A stretch of 9,615 bases of DNA, from assembly GCA_016292705.1 (NCBI GenBank), contig JAEDHZ010000044.1:1-9615 (forward strand). Reading direction: 5' to 3'. Shown here in pieces: positions 1 to 6,835 of this stretch. The position numbers and the translations under genes were made by a program. Source of the DNA: Clostridiaceae bacterium. Its GTDB lineage: Bacteria; Bacillota; Clostridia; Oscillospirales; Acutalibacteraceae. The notes under the pieces are model-generated. The model saw only the letters and a list, made by a program, of their open reading frames with translations. It ran no database searches and had not been told where the DNA came from. Every line of letters begins with the position of its first letter. The stretch's first letter is position 1.

Positions 1-51
1 CTGAGCCATTATAATTCACTTCCCGTTTATAAAGTAGCACTATCTACACTA

Positions 52-798
52 TCAATTCAGACTGCCTATACCAAAACTGCTTAAATATTTTATCACACCG
101 TCAGCAATCGCAACTGCCATTTTTTTCTGATACTGTTCATCGCTTAAAAGCAGAGCCTCGCCGCTGTTTGAAAGAAAGCCACACTCAACCATTACAGCTG
201 GTGTCGTTGCGTGATGCAATAAGAAAATCTCCGTTCCGGAGGGTTTGATTTTCCTCGTATTTTCATTTTGCAGTTTTTCAACAACAGAGTTCTGAATAAA
301 TTCAGCAAGCGTTTTGCTTTGAGGGTTGTTCTTAGAGTAAAACACTTGAGCGCCGTGATACTTGCTCTGTTGAAAATGGTTCTGATGTATACTCAAAAAA
401 ATTCCGGACGGATATTTTGTCATCAGACTAAGCCTGTTGCGGATATCCGACACCTTTTTTTCTCGCATGGCAGTGCAGCCACTGTCATATATGAGACAAT
501 CCGATTCTCGAACGGCTATTGTTTCAAAACCTAATGATTCGAGGACAGCTTTCAGCTTCAGGGAAATTGAAAGGTTAATGTCTTTTTCAAGTATTCCGCT
601 TGAGGACTGTGTTCCCCCGTCTTCGCCGCCATGTCCGGCATCAATGATTATCACAGGCAAAGAACTCTTTTTACTTTCTGACTTAGCTTTGGAATATATA
701 ATATCAATTCCAAATATCATCACCGCAGAGATAACAATGGCGAAAAACAGAAAAATAAACTGCTTTGCATTAATAATTCTATACACACTTTTACTCAT
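52..798 (-). CDS. cwlD: N-acetylmuramoyl-L-alanine amidase, CwlD-like (Amidase_3), membrane-anchored
   Basis: This 248-residue protein is predicted to cleave the amide bond between N-acetylmuramic acid and the peptide stem, outside the membrane. One hydrophobic segment at about residues 13-31 looks like an uncleaved signal anchor. The rest is a single Amidase_3 domain with the expected zinc ligands and catalytic residues visible: H56 in DAGHGG, E71 in LEKD, H138 in SIHQNH, and E205 in MVECGFLSN. Length and architecture match CwlD of spore formers, which works with a deacetylase to make muramic-delta-lactam in spore cortex, but another wall-remodelling role is possible. The reading frame stays open upstream to 966, across the tRNA gene. 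I chose the ATG at 798 because GGGTGA (804-809) lies 5 nt upstream, a promoter lies just before it, and the anchor segment follows directly. The gene is divergent from the tRNA. The family call is firm; the sporulation role is inferred. Confidence 0.9.
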   Translation of the reverse strand: MSKSVYRIINAKQFIFLFFAIVISAVMIFGIDIIYSKAKSESKKSSLPVIIIDAGHGGEDGGTQSSSGILEKDINLSISLKLKAVLESLGFETIAVRESDCLIYDSGCTAMREKKVSDIRNRLSLMTKYPSGIFLSIHQNHFQQSKYHGAQVFYSKNNPQSKTLAEFIQNSVVEKLQNENTRKIKPSGTEIFLLHHATTPAVMVECGFLSNSGEALLLSDEQYQKKMAVAIADGVIKYLSSFGIGSLN

Positions 799-839
799 AG
801 TAATCACCCGTAAATTACTATGGCAGTGCAAAACAAAAA

Positions 840-867
840 ATGATATTTTGTGGAGGTAAACGGTCAA
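840..867 (-). promoter_or_regulatory. Predicted sigma-A promoter of the cwlD-like gene
   Basis: Read on the minus strand, a -35 box TTGACC (862-867, 5 of 6 consensus bases) is followed after 16 bp by a -10 box TATCAT (840-845, 5 of 6). Transcription would start near 833, giving a leader of about 35 nt before the ATG at 798. The -35 box lies 4 bp from that of the divergent tRNA promoter. Sporulation-specific sigma factors could also drive this gene; I see no clear box for them. Confidence 0.6.
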
Positions 868-871
868 ATTC

Positions 872-900
872 TTGACAAAGGTAAGAATATATTGTATAAT
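872..900 (+). promoter_or_regulatory. Consensus sigma-A promoter of tRNA-Leu
   Basis: A perfect -35 box TTGACA (872-877) and a perfect -10 box TATAAT (895-900) are separated by exactly 17 bp. The expected start near 907 is about 8 nt before the mature tRNA 5' end at 915. A full consensus promoter fits a constitutively and highly expressed stable RNA. I see no GC-rich discriminator of the kind linked to stringent control: the bases after the -10 are ctcccaaaca. Confidence 0.9.
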
Positions 901-914
901 CTCCCAAACAATAT

Positions 915-999
915 GCGGGTATGGTGGAATTGGCAGACACGCAAGATTTAGGATCTTGTGCCCCACGGCGTGCAGGTTCGACCCCTGTTACCCGCACCA
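915..999 (+). tRNA. tRNA-Leu (anticodon UAG), CCA encoded
   Basis: The sequence folds as a complete class II (long variable arm) tRNA. The 7-bp acceptor stem GCGGGTA (915-921) pairs with TACCCGC (989-995), followed by discriminator A996 and a genomically encoded CCA at 997-999. The anticodon stem CAAGA/TCTTG (942-946/954-958) closes the loop TTTAGGA, giving anticodon UAG at 949-951 with G37 next to it. UAG reads CUN leucine codons. The variable arm (959-971) forms a 4-bp stem with a CCAC loop, as expected for leucine. The T arm has stem GCAGG/CCTGT around TTCGACC (977-983). It stands alone between two minus-strand units, with its own promoter and terminator. Confidence 0.97.
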
Positions 1000-1000
1000 A

Positions 1001-1036
1001 AAACAGTGGTTTTATTTTGGAAACCGCTGTTTTTTT
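1001..1036. terminator. Bidirectional intrinsic terminator shared by tRNA-Leu and the ftsK operon
   Basis: The arms 1003-1012 (ACAGTGGTTT) and 1021-1030 (AAACCGCTGT) form a 10-bp stem with one G-U wobble and an 8-nt loop. On the plus strand it is followed by seven T residues (1030-1036) and more AT-rich sequence, so it ends the tRNA transcript just after its CCA. On the minus strand the hairpin is followed by five T residues (complement of 999-1003), so it can also stop the operon that ends at 1060. The minus-strand T tract is shorter, so termination there may be less efficient. Confidence 0.8.
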
Positions 1037-1059
1037 ATTTATTAAAAACAAATGTTCAA

Positions 1060-1281
1060 TCAGTCATCCGAAAACAGCATATTCTGAAGCTCAATAATTC
1101 GATTTTTCCGATTGATCTCTTCGTCCTCATCAAGTGAGTATACTCCGTTTTCATGTTTTAGTACACTCCCCTCTCTGACCTTTTCGGGAAGCTGAGAGAG
1201 AGGGAGCTCAACTGTTGTCATGTCGCTTTTTTCACAAACAGCTATGCCGTTTTCAATTCTGTCAACGCTGAGATATTCCAT
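1060..1281 (-). CDS. DUF3006 family small protein
   Basis: This 73-residue, acidic, probably cytosolic protein has no signal peptide or membrane segment. It begins with the pattern MEYLSVDRIENGIAVCE, in which the VDRIE and AVCE blocks are typical of DUF3006, a family of unknown function. The middle (LPLSQLPEKVREGSVLK) looks like the second half of a small beta barrel. The C-terminal third (about 50-73) is highly charged and probably helical. DUF3006 genes are commonly found beside ComEC-like metallo-beta-lactamase genes, and here the gene starts 15 nt after such a gene. Its GGAGG (1291-1295) lies just after the neighbour's stop, 9 nt from the ATG, so translation is probably coupled. It is the last gene of the operon, and a terminator follows about 30 nt later. 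The biochemical role is unknown. Confidence 0.8.
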   Translation of the reverse strand: MEYLSVDRIENGIAVCEKSDMTTVELPLSQLPEKVREGSVLKHENGVYSLDEDEEINRKNRIIELQNMLFSDD

Positions 1282-1296
1282 GTATGTGCGCCTCCG

Positions 1297-2196
1297 TCAG
1301 TTCTGCGTTTTAATGCTGTATCCGCCGTCAGGACAGAAGACAACAACATTTCCGGATTTGTCTGTGCGATAGTATTTTATCTTATTCTTATCTAAATATT
1401 GAATTGTTTCTTGGTGCGGATGACCGTAAGAATTATCCCGTCCGCAAGATATTACGGCAACGGACGGCGAAGCAGAAGAAAGCAGGTTTTTGTCAAGTGA
1501 AGAACTGCTTCCGTGATGTCCCATGAGAACAATATCACTTGAAAGCAAGGGCGAAAGGGCCATAATCCCTTTCATTTCAGCTTTTCCGGCATCTCCGAGC
1601 AGGAGAAACGAGGTTGAGTTCACCTCTGCCCTGCACACGACTGACATATTATTCAGATCATCGCTCTGGGTTGTCGGGCCGAGAATCTCAAAAGATATTT
1701 CATCGGTTGAGTACTTGCTTCCGGGTTTTGCGGCAATGGGTTTGATTTTTTTTGAAGCAATTGTTTCAAGAAGCCTTTGATATGTTTTTGTTGACGGTGT
1801 ATTTGATGCCTGAAGCTTTGGCATAATAATGTTTTCAACATCAAAGCTTTTTAGCACCGTTGCAAGGCCGCCGATATGGTCAGTGTGAGGATGTGTTGCA
1901 ATGACATAGGAAAGCTTTTCTATCCCACATGATTTCAAATAGTGTACAACTGTTTCCCCGTATTCCTTTTCTCCGGCATCAATGAGAACACCGTCTTTTT
2001 TCGACTGCAACAGTATGCACGAGCCCTGACCGACATCAACAAAATGAACCGCAGGAACTTCACCCATGTTTTCCGGAGCAATGTTCACCGAATCAAAGCT
2101 TTTGTTGAATCTGCCGAATACTACTGCAATTATTGCAATTATGAATGCAAGGGTTGCAAATAGTGACTTTTGGTTACCTCTTCTTTTTCCTGCCAT
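1297..2196 (-). CDS. Membrane-anchored ComEC/Rec2-type metallo-beta-lactamase-fold hydrolase
   Basis: This 299-residue protein has a basic N-terminus, one hydrophobic segment (about residues 12-28) and then an MBL-fold domain, placing the enzyme outside the membrane. Visible motifs are FVDVGQG (52-58), the metal-binding THPHTDHIGG with H102, H104, D106 and H107, a GDA motif around D202, MGHHGS (225-230) and YGHPH (257-261). This set is characteristic of the MBL domain at the C-terminus of the DNA-uptake channel ComEC, but the ComEC channel part is absent, so this is a stand-alone relative. Such domains have been proposed to act as nucleases or phosphodiesterases; the substrate here is unknown. 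The ATG at 2196 has GGAGGA 4 nt upstream and overlaps the end of ygiQ by 23 nt, suggesting translational coupling. The DUF3006 gene follows immediately. Confidence 0.88.
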   Translation of the reverse strand: MAGKRRGNQKSLFATLAFIIAIIAVVFGRFNKSFDSVNIAPENMGEVPAVHFVDVGQGSCILLQSKKDGVLIDAGEKEYGETVVHYLKSCGIEKLSYVIATHPHTDHIGGLATVLKSFDVENIIMPKLQASNTPSTKTYQRLLETIASKKIKPIAAKPGSKYSTDEISFEILGPTTQSDDLNNMSVVCRAEVNSTSFLLLGDAGKAEMKGIMALSPLLSSDIVLMGHHGSSSSLDKNLLSSASPSVAVISCGRDNSYGHPHQETIQYLDKNKIKYYRTDKSGNVVVFCPDGGYSIKTQN

Positions 2197-4042
2197 TGTG
2201 TCCTCCGAAATTCTGTTTTTTATTTCTTTGGTTTTGATTAAACCTGTTGCCGGGCAAGGGTTTTATCAGACACTTTTCTCCAGTTCCTATAAGGTCATAT
2301 CTACCGGCCTTTTTGAGTGCTTTTTCAATTATATCCCGTTTTGATGCGTCATAATACTGCAGAAGTGCGCGCTGCATTGCCTTTTCCTCGGGGCTTTTTG
2401 CAACATAGACTTCTTTCATTGTGTATGGATCAAGGCCGGTATAAAACATGCAGGTGGAAATCGTTCCCGGGGTCGGATAAAAATCCTGAACCTGCTCCGG
2501 TCGGATTGATCGCTTTTTCAAAAACAAAGCAAGCTCAATCGCATCCTCAAGTGTTGATCCCGGATGTGAAGACATCAGATACGGCACCAGATACTGCTGC
2601 TTGTTATTACTTTTTGAAAGTTCAAAATATCTGTTTGAAAACTCAATGTATGCTTCAATATGCGGCTTTCCCATCTTGTCAAGCACCGCTGCTGAGCAAT
2701 GCTCCGGTGCAACTTTCAGTTGACCGCTGACATGGTAACGAACAAGTTCTTTGAAAAAGTCATCTTTTTTATCCTTTAGCATGTAATCATATCGGATGCC
2801 TGAACGAATGAAAACCTTTTTGACTTTAGGGAGTTTACGGACTTCACGAAGAAGTGTAAGATAGTCGCTGTGGTCAGCAATAAGAGCCGGACATGGCTTT
2901 GGTGCAAGGCATTTTTTTCCCTTGCAAAGACCGGCTTTAAGTTGTTTTTCACAAGATGGAAGGCGAAAATTTGCCGTTGGTCCTCCGATATCATGAATGT
3001 AGCCTTTGAAATCAGGGAGTTCTGTGAGCTTTTTTGCCTCATTTATTACTGATTCGTGACTTCTGCATGTGACAAACCTCCCCTGATGGAAAGCAATTGA
3101 GCAAAAATTGCACGCACCGAAGCAACCTCTGTTGTGCGCAATCGAAAAACGCACTTCTTCAATTCCGGGAATTCCTCCAACCTCTTCATAGCACGGATGA
3201 TATGTCCTTACATACGGCAAAGCGTAAACACGGTCAAGCTCTTCGGTTGTCAGCGGAGGCATTGGCGGATTTTGGACAAGCATTTTTTTGCCGTGTCTTT
3301 GTTTGATAAGTTTTCCTCTTATGTGATCTTGTTCATCTTGTTGAATACGGCAGGCAATTGCGTATTCCTTTTTGCTTGAACAAACATTCTCAAAAGACGG
3401 ACATTCAGCACCGAAAAGGGGTGTTTCTTTTGTGTCGCAGATATAGCAAGTGCCTGGTATATCACGAATAGCAGAAACCGGTTCACCGTCTCTTAATCTT
3501 TCGGCAATCATGGAAATCTGATTTTCACCCATTCCGTAAATGAGTAAATCTGCACCGGAATCAAAAAGAATGGATCTCCTGATGCTGTCATCCCAATAGT
3601 CATAATGAGCAAAACGGCGAAGCGAAGCTTCAAGACCGCCGATGATTATCGGTATATCTCCGTAAGCCTCCCTGATTCTGTTGCAATAAACAATGACAGC
3701 TCTGTCGGGGCGCATCCCGGTTTTTCCACCCGGAGAATAAGCATCTGTACTGCGCTTCCTCTTTGCAACAGTATAGTGTGCAACCATTGAATCAATGTTT
3801 CCGGAGGAAACAAGAAAGCCGTATTTCGGCCTCGAAAAGCGCATAAAAGCCTCCTTGCTATGCCAATCAGGCTGAGCAAGGAAGCCGATTCTGAATCCGC
3901 ATGATTCAAGCACTCTTGTAATTATAGACGCACCAAAACTCGGATGGTCAACATATGCGTCTCCGCTGACATATACAAAGTCAACCTCTTCCCATCCTCG
4001 GTTTTTCATCTCGTTATAACTAATAGGTAAGAACTCGTTCAT
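2174..4042 (-). CDS. ygiQ: YgiQ family radical SAM protein
   Basis: This 622-residue cytosolic protein belongs to the YgiQ (UPF0313) radical S-adenosylmethionine family, whose reaction and substrate are not established. The N-terminal region (about 1-200) has YgiQ blocks such as YVSGDAYVDHPSFG (24-37), IIIGGLEASLRRFAHYDYW (132-150) and LLIYGMGE (166-173). The radical SAM core carries C307, C311 and C314 in the CxxxCxxC motif (RGCFGACNFC), expected to bind the 4Fe-4S cluster. Four further cysteines (C364, C373, C378, C384) form a cluster that could hold more metal. VAPEH (444-448) and YPTPGT (522-527) are further conserved-looking blocks. The C-terminal tail (about 599-622) is basic and low in complexity. 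The start lies 9 nt after ftsK, with GAGGA directly after the ftsK stop codon, and the 3' end overlaps the next gene by 23 nt. Confidence 0.93.
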   Translation of the reverse strand: MNEFLPISYNEMKNRGWEEVDFVYVSGDAYVDHPSFGASIITRVLESCGFRIGFLAQPDWHSKEAFMRFSRPKYGFLVSSGNIDSMVAHYTVAKRKRSTDAYSPGGKTGMRPDRAVIVYCNRIREAYGDIPIIIGGLEASLRRFAHYDYWDDSIRRSILFDSGADLLIYGMGENQISMIAERLRDGEPVSAIRDIPGTCYICDTKETPLFGAECPSFENVCSSKKEYAIACRIQQDEQDHIRGKLIKQRHGKKMLVQNPPMPPLTTEELDRVYALPYVRTYHPCYEEVGGIPGIEEVRFSIAHNRGCFGACNFCSIAFHQGRFVTCRSHESVINEAKKLTELPDFKGYIHDIGGPTANFRLPSCEKQLKAGLCKGKKCLAPKPCPALIADHSDYLTLLREVRKLPKVKKVFIRSGIRYDYMLKDKKDDFFKELVRYHVSGQLKVAPEHCSAAVLDKMGKPHIEAYIEFSNRYFELSKSNNKQQYLVPYLMSSHPGSTLEDAIELALFLKKRSIRPEQVQDFYPTPGTISTCMFYTGLDPYTMKEVYVAKSPEEKAMQRALLQYYDASKRDIIEKALKKAGRYDLIGTGEKCLIKPLPGNRFNQNQRNKKQNFGGHNGRKKKR

Positions 4043-4051
4043 TTTTCCTCA

Positions 4052-6733
4052 CTAATCGGATAAAATATCATAATCGTCCTGTACGGGATTTCTTGAAGCT
4101 CTCAATTCCGCAAGCTGCAGCGGCGTCATAAGCACTTTGCGGGGCTTGCTTCCCTCCGACGGTCCAACAATACCGCGCTGCTCAAGCTCATCCATAATTC
4201 TTGCAGCTCTTGCATAACCGAGACTCAGTTTGCGCTGAAGCAGTGTTGTTGAAGCAGCCTGACACTCAACAACAACTTCAATAGCGGCAAGAATTTTTTC
4301 GTCAGCGTCACCGACCTCATCGCCTGCCGAGGCTTGGGCGGATTTCTTTTTGTTGTCTGAAACTGCATTGCGCGCAATTTCATCCATTACTTCGCTGTCG
4401 TATTCAACTTCTTCCTGCTCTTTGATAAACGAGACAACCTTTTCAATCTCTTCATCCGAAAGAAATGCTCCTTGGATTCGGACGGGCTTTGACATTCCGA
4501 CCGGGTTAAAGAGCATATCACCGTTGCCGAGAAGCTTTTCAGCTCCAACGGTATCAAGAATTGTCCTTGAGTCAACCTGAGAGGAAACAAAAAGCGAGAG
4601 TCTGCTAGGAATATTTGCTTTGATAATGCCGGTGATGACATCAACGGACGGTCGCTGGGTTGCAACAACAAGGTGCATACCTGCAGCTCGGGCCTTTTGA
4701 GCAAGTCGGCAGATGGAGTCTTCAACCTCCTTTGGAGACACCATCATGAGGTCGTTCAGCTCGTCAATAAATATTACAATCTGCGGCATAAACTGTTGTT
4801 CGGGGTGATCAAGAACATATTTGTTGAAGCCCTTGATATCACGCACGCCGCAGGCTGAAAAAGCTTTGTATCGGTTTTCCATTTCACTGACAGCCCATGC
4901 GAGTGAGCCGGCAGCTTTTCTGACATCGGAAATAACCGGAACAAGAAGATGCGGTATTCCGTTGTATATTGAAAACTCAACCTGCTTCGGGTCAATCATA
5001 AGTAGTTTGACCTCTGATGGCTTTGCTTTGTAGAGAATGCTGACAATCATACAGTTGAGACAAACTGATTTACCCGAACCCGTTGTTCCTGCAATCAGAA
5101 GATGCGGCATCTTTGCAATATCAGTGCAGGTTGCATTGCCGGTGATATCCTTTCCGAGAGCAACATTCAGCTTGCTTTTTGCATTTTGAAAATCAGATGA
5201 GGATATGATTTCCCGAAGTGTCACCATGGACTTATGCTGGTTCGGAATTTCAATACCCACCGCTGATTTATTCGGGATCGGCGCTTCAATTCTGACACCT
5301 GCAGAAGCAAGGTTGAGAGCAATATCATCGGCAAGATTTGTTATCTTGTTTATCTTGACTCCGGGAGCCGGTTGGAGTTCATATCTTGTTACTGAGGGGC
5401 CTCGGCTGACTCCGATAAGGTTAGTCTCAACACCAAAGCTCTTGAGTGTGTCAACAAGCTTTTTTGCTGTTGTTTTCATTTCGGCGGCATAATCACCTGC
5501 CCTGCTGAAATCGGGTTCTCTGAGGCAATCTATGGGCGGCAAGCAGTATTCTTTTTTAGGTCTGCTGTCGTCCGTATAGCTCATCACCTCTTCAAGGTTC
5601 TTTTTTGCGCTTTCGTTGGCACTTGTGATTGCGGCGTTGACGATATCCTGAGCTTCAGCATCAAGGTCGATTTCCTCTGTGTCAACAACCTCTTCATAAC
5701 CTGCCGGTAAATTCTCATTTATTTTTTCGATACCTGCCGCTGCTTCAATTGCTTTGCCGATATCCGCATTCTTTTCAGATATCGGTTCGACATCTTCGGT
5801 TTCAACAAGTTCCTCACACTCAGCCTTTTCCTTTTTCATTGCATTGACAGTTTCCTCAGAAAAAGTAAACAGTCTTTCCTGAGGGTTATATGGACGAGCA
5901 GAACGCTTTCTGCGCCTTACAGACATATTGTCATCGAGTTCAATTTGAGTTTTTGAAAAGTCAAAAGCGTCGTTCTGTGAAATTCTTTCCCTTTCAAGTT
6001 CAGCTTCAGCCTCAAGCCTTTCCTGCTCTCGCTGCTCCATGCGCTCAATACGCCTTGCTTTGCGCAGTTCAGTGCTTTCGTCAAGTTTATCTTTTGAACT
6101 GTTTATTGCGGATGAAACATAGTCGCTTACGGAAGTGAAACCGACATTCAGAAAAACAAGCAGGAATACTGCAAACAAAAGGATTGCGAATATAAAGGCT
6201 GCAGCTTTTCCGAAAAGATGCAGCATACCGCCACCGAAAACTGCACCGAGAACGCCGCCGGTAGCTGAAAAACCGCTGTTAAAGTCTTTGCCAAAATGAT
6301 ATGCCGTGATAAGTTGTTCGAGAAACTCTTCCTTTCCCCCGGCGTTAATTGAGTTGACGCTCAAGTGAACAATTGCACTGAAAAAACTTGCTGAAAGGAA
6401 TGCGCTGACAGTTGTCAACACACATGATTTTTTCAGTGAGTTGAGAGCAATGCGAACACCTATAACAAGAAGAAAAATGTCAAACAAATAAAACCCGAGG
6501 CCGAAAAATCCAAAGAAAATACCCCTTATTGAAGCCCAGATGTTGCGTCCGGGAATAAAAGCTACAGTCATAAGAAGCAAGGACACAATCAAATATACGA
6601 ACATGATTGCAGAACGATGGCTTTCATAAAAGCTCAGTTTCTTATTCTTTTTGTTCTTTTTTTTTGCCGCAGAAGTTTTCTTCTTTGTTGAAGTTGAAGT
6701 CTTTTTTGACTTTGAATTATTAGAATTTGCCAT
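4052..6733 (-). CDS. ftsK: DNA translocase FtsK/SpoIIIE
   Basis: This 893-residue septal DNA pump moves chromosomal DNA across or away from the closing septum using ATP. A lysine/serine-rich N-terminus (1-33) precedes four or five membrane segments (about 43-60, 72-94, 103-127, and 157-198, which may be two). A charged, partly coiled-coil linker (about 215-400) follows. The motor begins around 410. The Walker A motif GTTGSGKS is at 549-556 and the Walker B region IVIFIDELND at 652-661, where the more usual alanine of DELAD is asparagine. ATQRPSVDVITG (691-702) and IPSRLSLFVSSQVDSRTILD (708-727) are typical motor blocks. The C-terminal winged-helix gamma domain (about 811-873), which reads polar DNA signals, is intact. 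GAGG (6741-6744) supports the ATG at 6733. It heads a four-gene operon. Whether the role is general division (FtsK), sporulation (SpoIIIE) or both cannot be decided here. Confidence 0.96.
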   Translation of the reverse strand: MANSNNSKSKKTSTSTKKKTSAAKKKNKKNKKLSFYESHRSAIMFVYLIVSLLLMTVAFIPGRNIWASIRGIFFGFFGLGFYLFDIFLLVIGVRIALNSLKKSCVLTTVSAFLSASFFSAIVHLSVNSINAGGKEEFLEQLITAYHFGKDFNSGFSATGGVLGAVFGGGMLHLFGKAAAFIFAILLFAVFLLVFLNVGFTSVSDYVSSAINSSKDKLDESTELRKARRIERMEQREQERLEAEAELERERISQNDAFDFSKTQIELDDNMSVRRRKRSARPYNPQERLFTFSEETVNAMKKEKAECEELVETEDVEPISEKNADIGKAIEAAAGIEKINENLPAGYEEVVDTEEIDLDAEAQDIVNAAITSANESAKKNLEEVMSYTDDSRPKKEYCLPPIDCLREPDFSRAGDYAAEMKTTAKKLVDTLKSFGVETNLIGVSRGPSVTRYELQPAPGVKINKITNLADDIALNLASAGVRIEAPIPNKSAVGIEIPNQHKSMVTLREIISSSDFQNAKSKLNVALGKDITGNATCTDIAKMPHLLIAGTTGSGKSVCLNCMIVSILYKAKPSEVKLLMIDPKQVEFSIYNGIPHLLVPVISDVRKAAGSLAWAVSEMENRYKAFSACGVRDIKGFNKYVLDHPEQQFMPQIVIFIDELNDLMMVSPKEVEDSICRLAQKARAAGMHLVVATQRPSVDVITGIIKANIPSRLSLFVSSQVDSRTILDTVGAEKLLGNGDMLFNPVGMSKPVRIQGAFLSDEEIEKVVSFIKEQEEVEYDSEVMDEIARNAVSDNKKKSAQASAGDEVGDADEKILAAIEVVVECQAASTTLLQRKLSLGYARAARIMDELEQRGIVGPSEGSKPRKVLMTPLQLAELRASRNPVQDDYDILSD

Positions 6734-6835
6734 TAAAAAGCCTCATAAAACATTATTATCCGCCGAAATTAAACCTGACCAAACGGCAAAATCAAACACA
6801 CTCGCCGTATTTCGGAGGCAGTTATGTAAATTGAG
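6734..6835 (-). promoter_or_regulatory. uppP-like/ftsK intergenic leader with nested inverted repeat and weak promoter
   Basis: This 102-bp gap separates the UppP-like stop codon from ftsK. It holds a nested inverted repeat. CCGAAAT (6763-6769) pairs with ATTTCGG (6809-6815), and inside it ACGGC (6783-6787) pairs with GCCGT (6804-6808). On one side the two arms are contiguous; on the other they are split by 13 nt. No T tract follows, so it is not an obvious terminator. The best promoter match on the minus strand is TTGGTC (6777-6782), a 16-bp spacer and GATAAT (6755-6760), with a poor -35. The ftsK operon may therefore rely partly on readthrough from the upstream gene. Confidence 0.3.

Noticed and set aside
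1..9. Possible start of a further minus-strand gene (ATGGCTCAG) with GGGAAG upstream
   Set aside because: Only three codons are in the window. In Bacillus an Mrp-type gene follows cwlD, but three codons cannot support that here.
268..859. Plus-strand open frames over the amidase, and similar ones over the MBL, ygiQ, ftsK and ftsH genes
   Set aside because: They are reverse-strand shadows of well-supported genes, with no family signature and no fitting SD or promoter.
799..966. 56-codon upstream extension of the amidase frame
   Set aside because: It would be antisense to the tRNA and its promoter. The ATG at 798 has a promoter and SD and is followed directly by the membrane anchor.
915..999. 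tRNA gene as an integration site for a mobile element
   Set aside because: No integrase gene, no repeat of the tRNA 3' end and no foreign-looking gene is seen beside it.
818..1051. Minus-strand 77-codon open frame across the tRNA (contains VRVTGVEPARRGAQDPKSC)
   Set aside because: This peptide is the antisense translation of tRNA-Leu, a well-known false ORF. It has no ribosome binding site of note and covers the tRNA promoter and terminator.
6813..6828. Plus-strand GGAGG followed by ATG TAA (start-stop)
   Set aside because: A start codon directly followed by a stop in a short minus-strand gap is most likely chance. No plus-strand promoter or gene follows.
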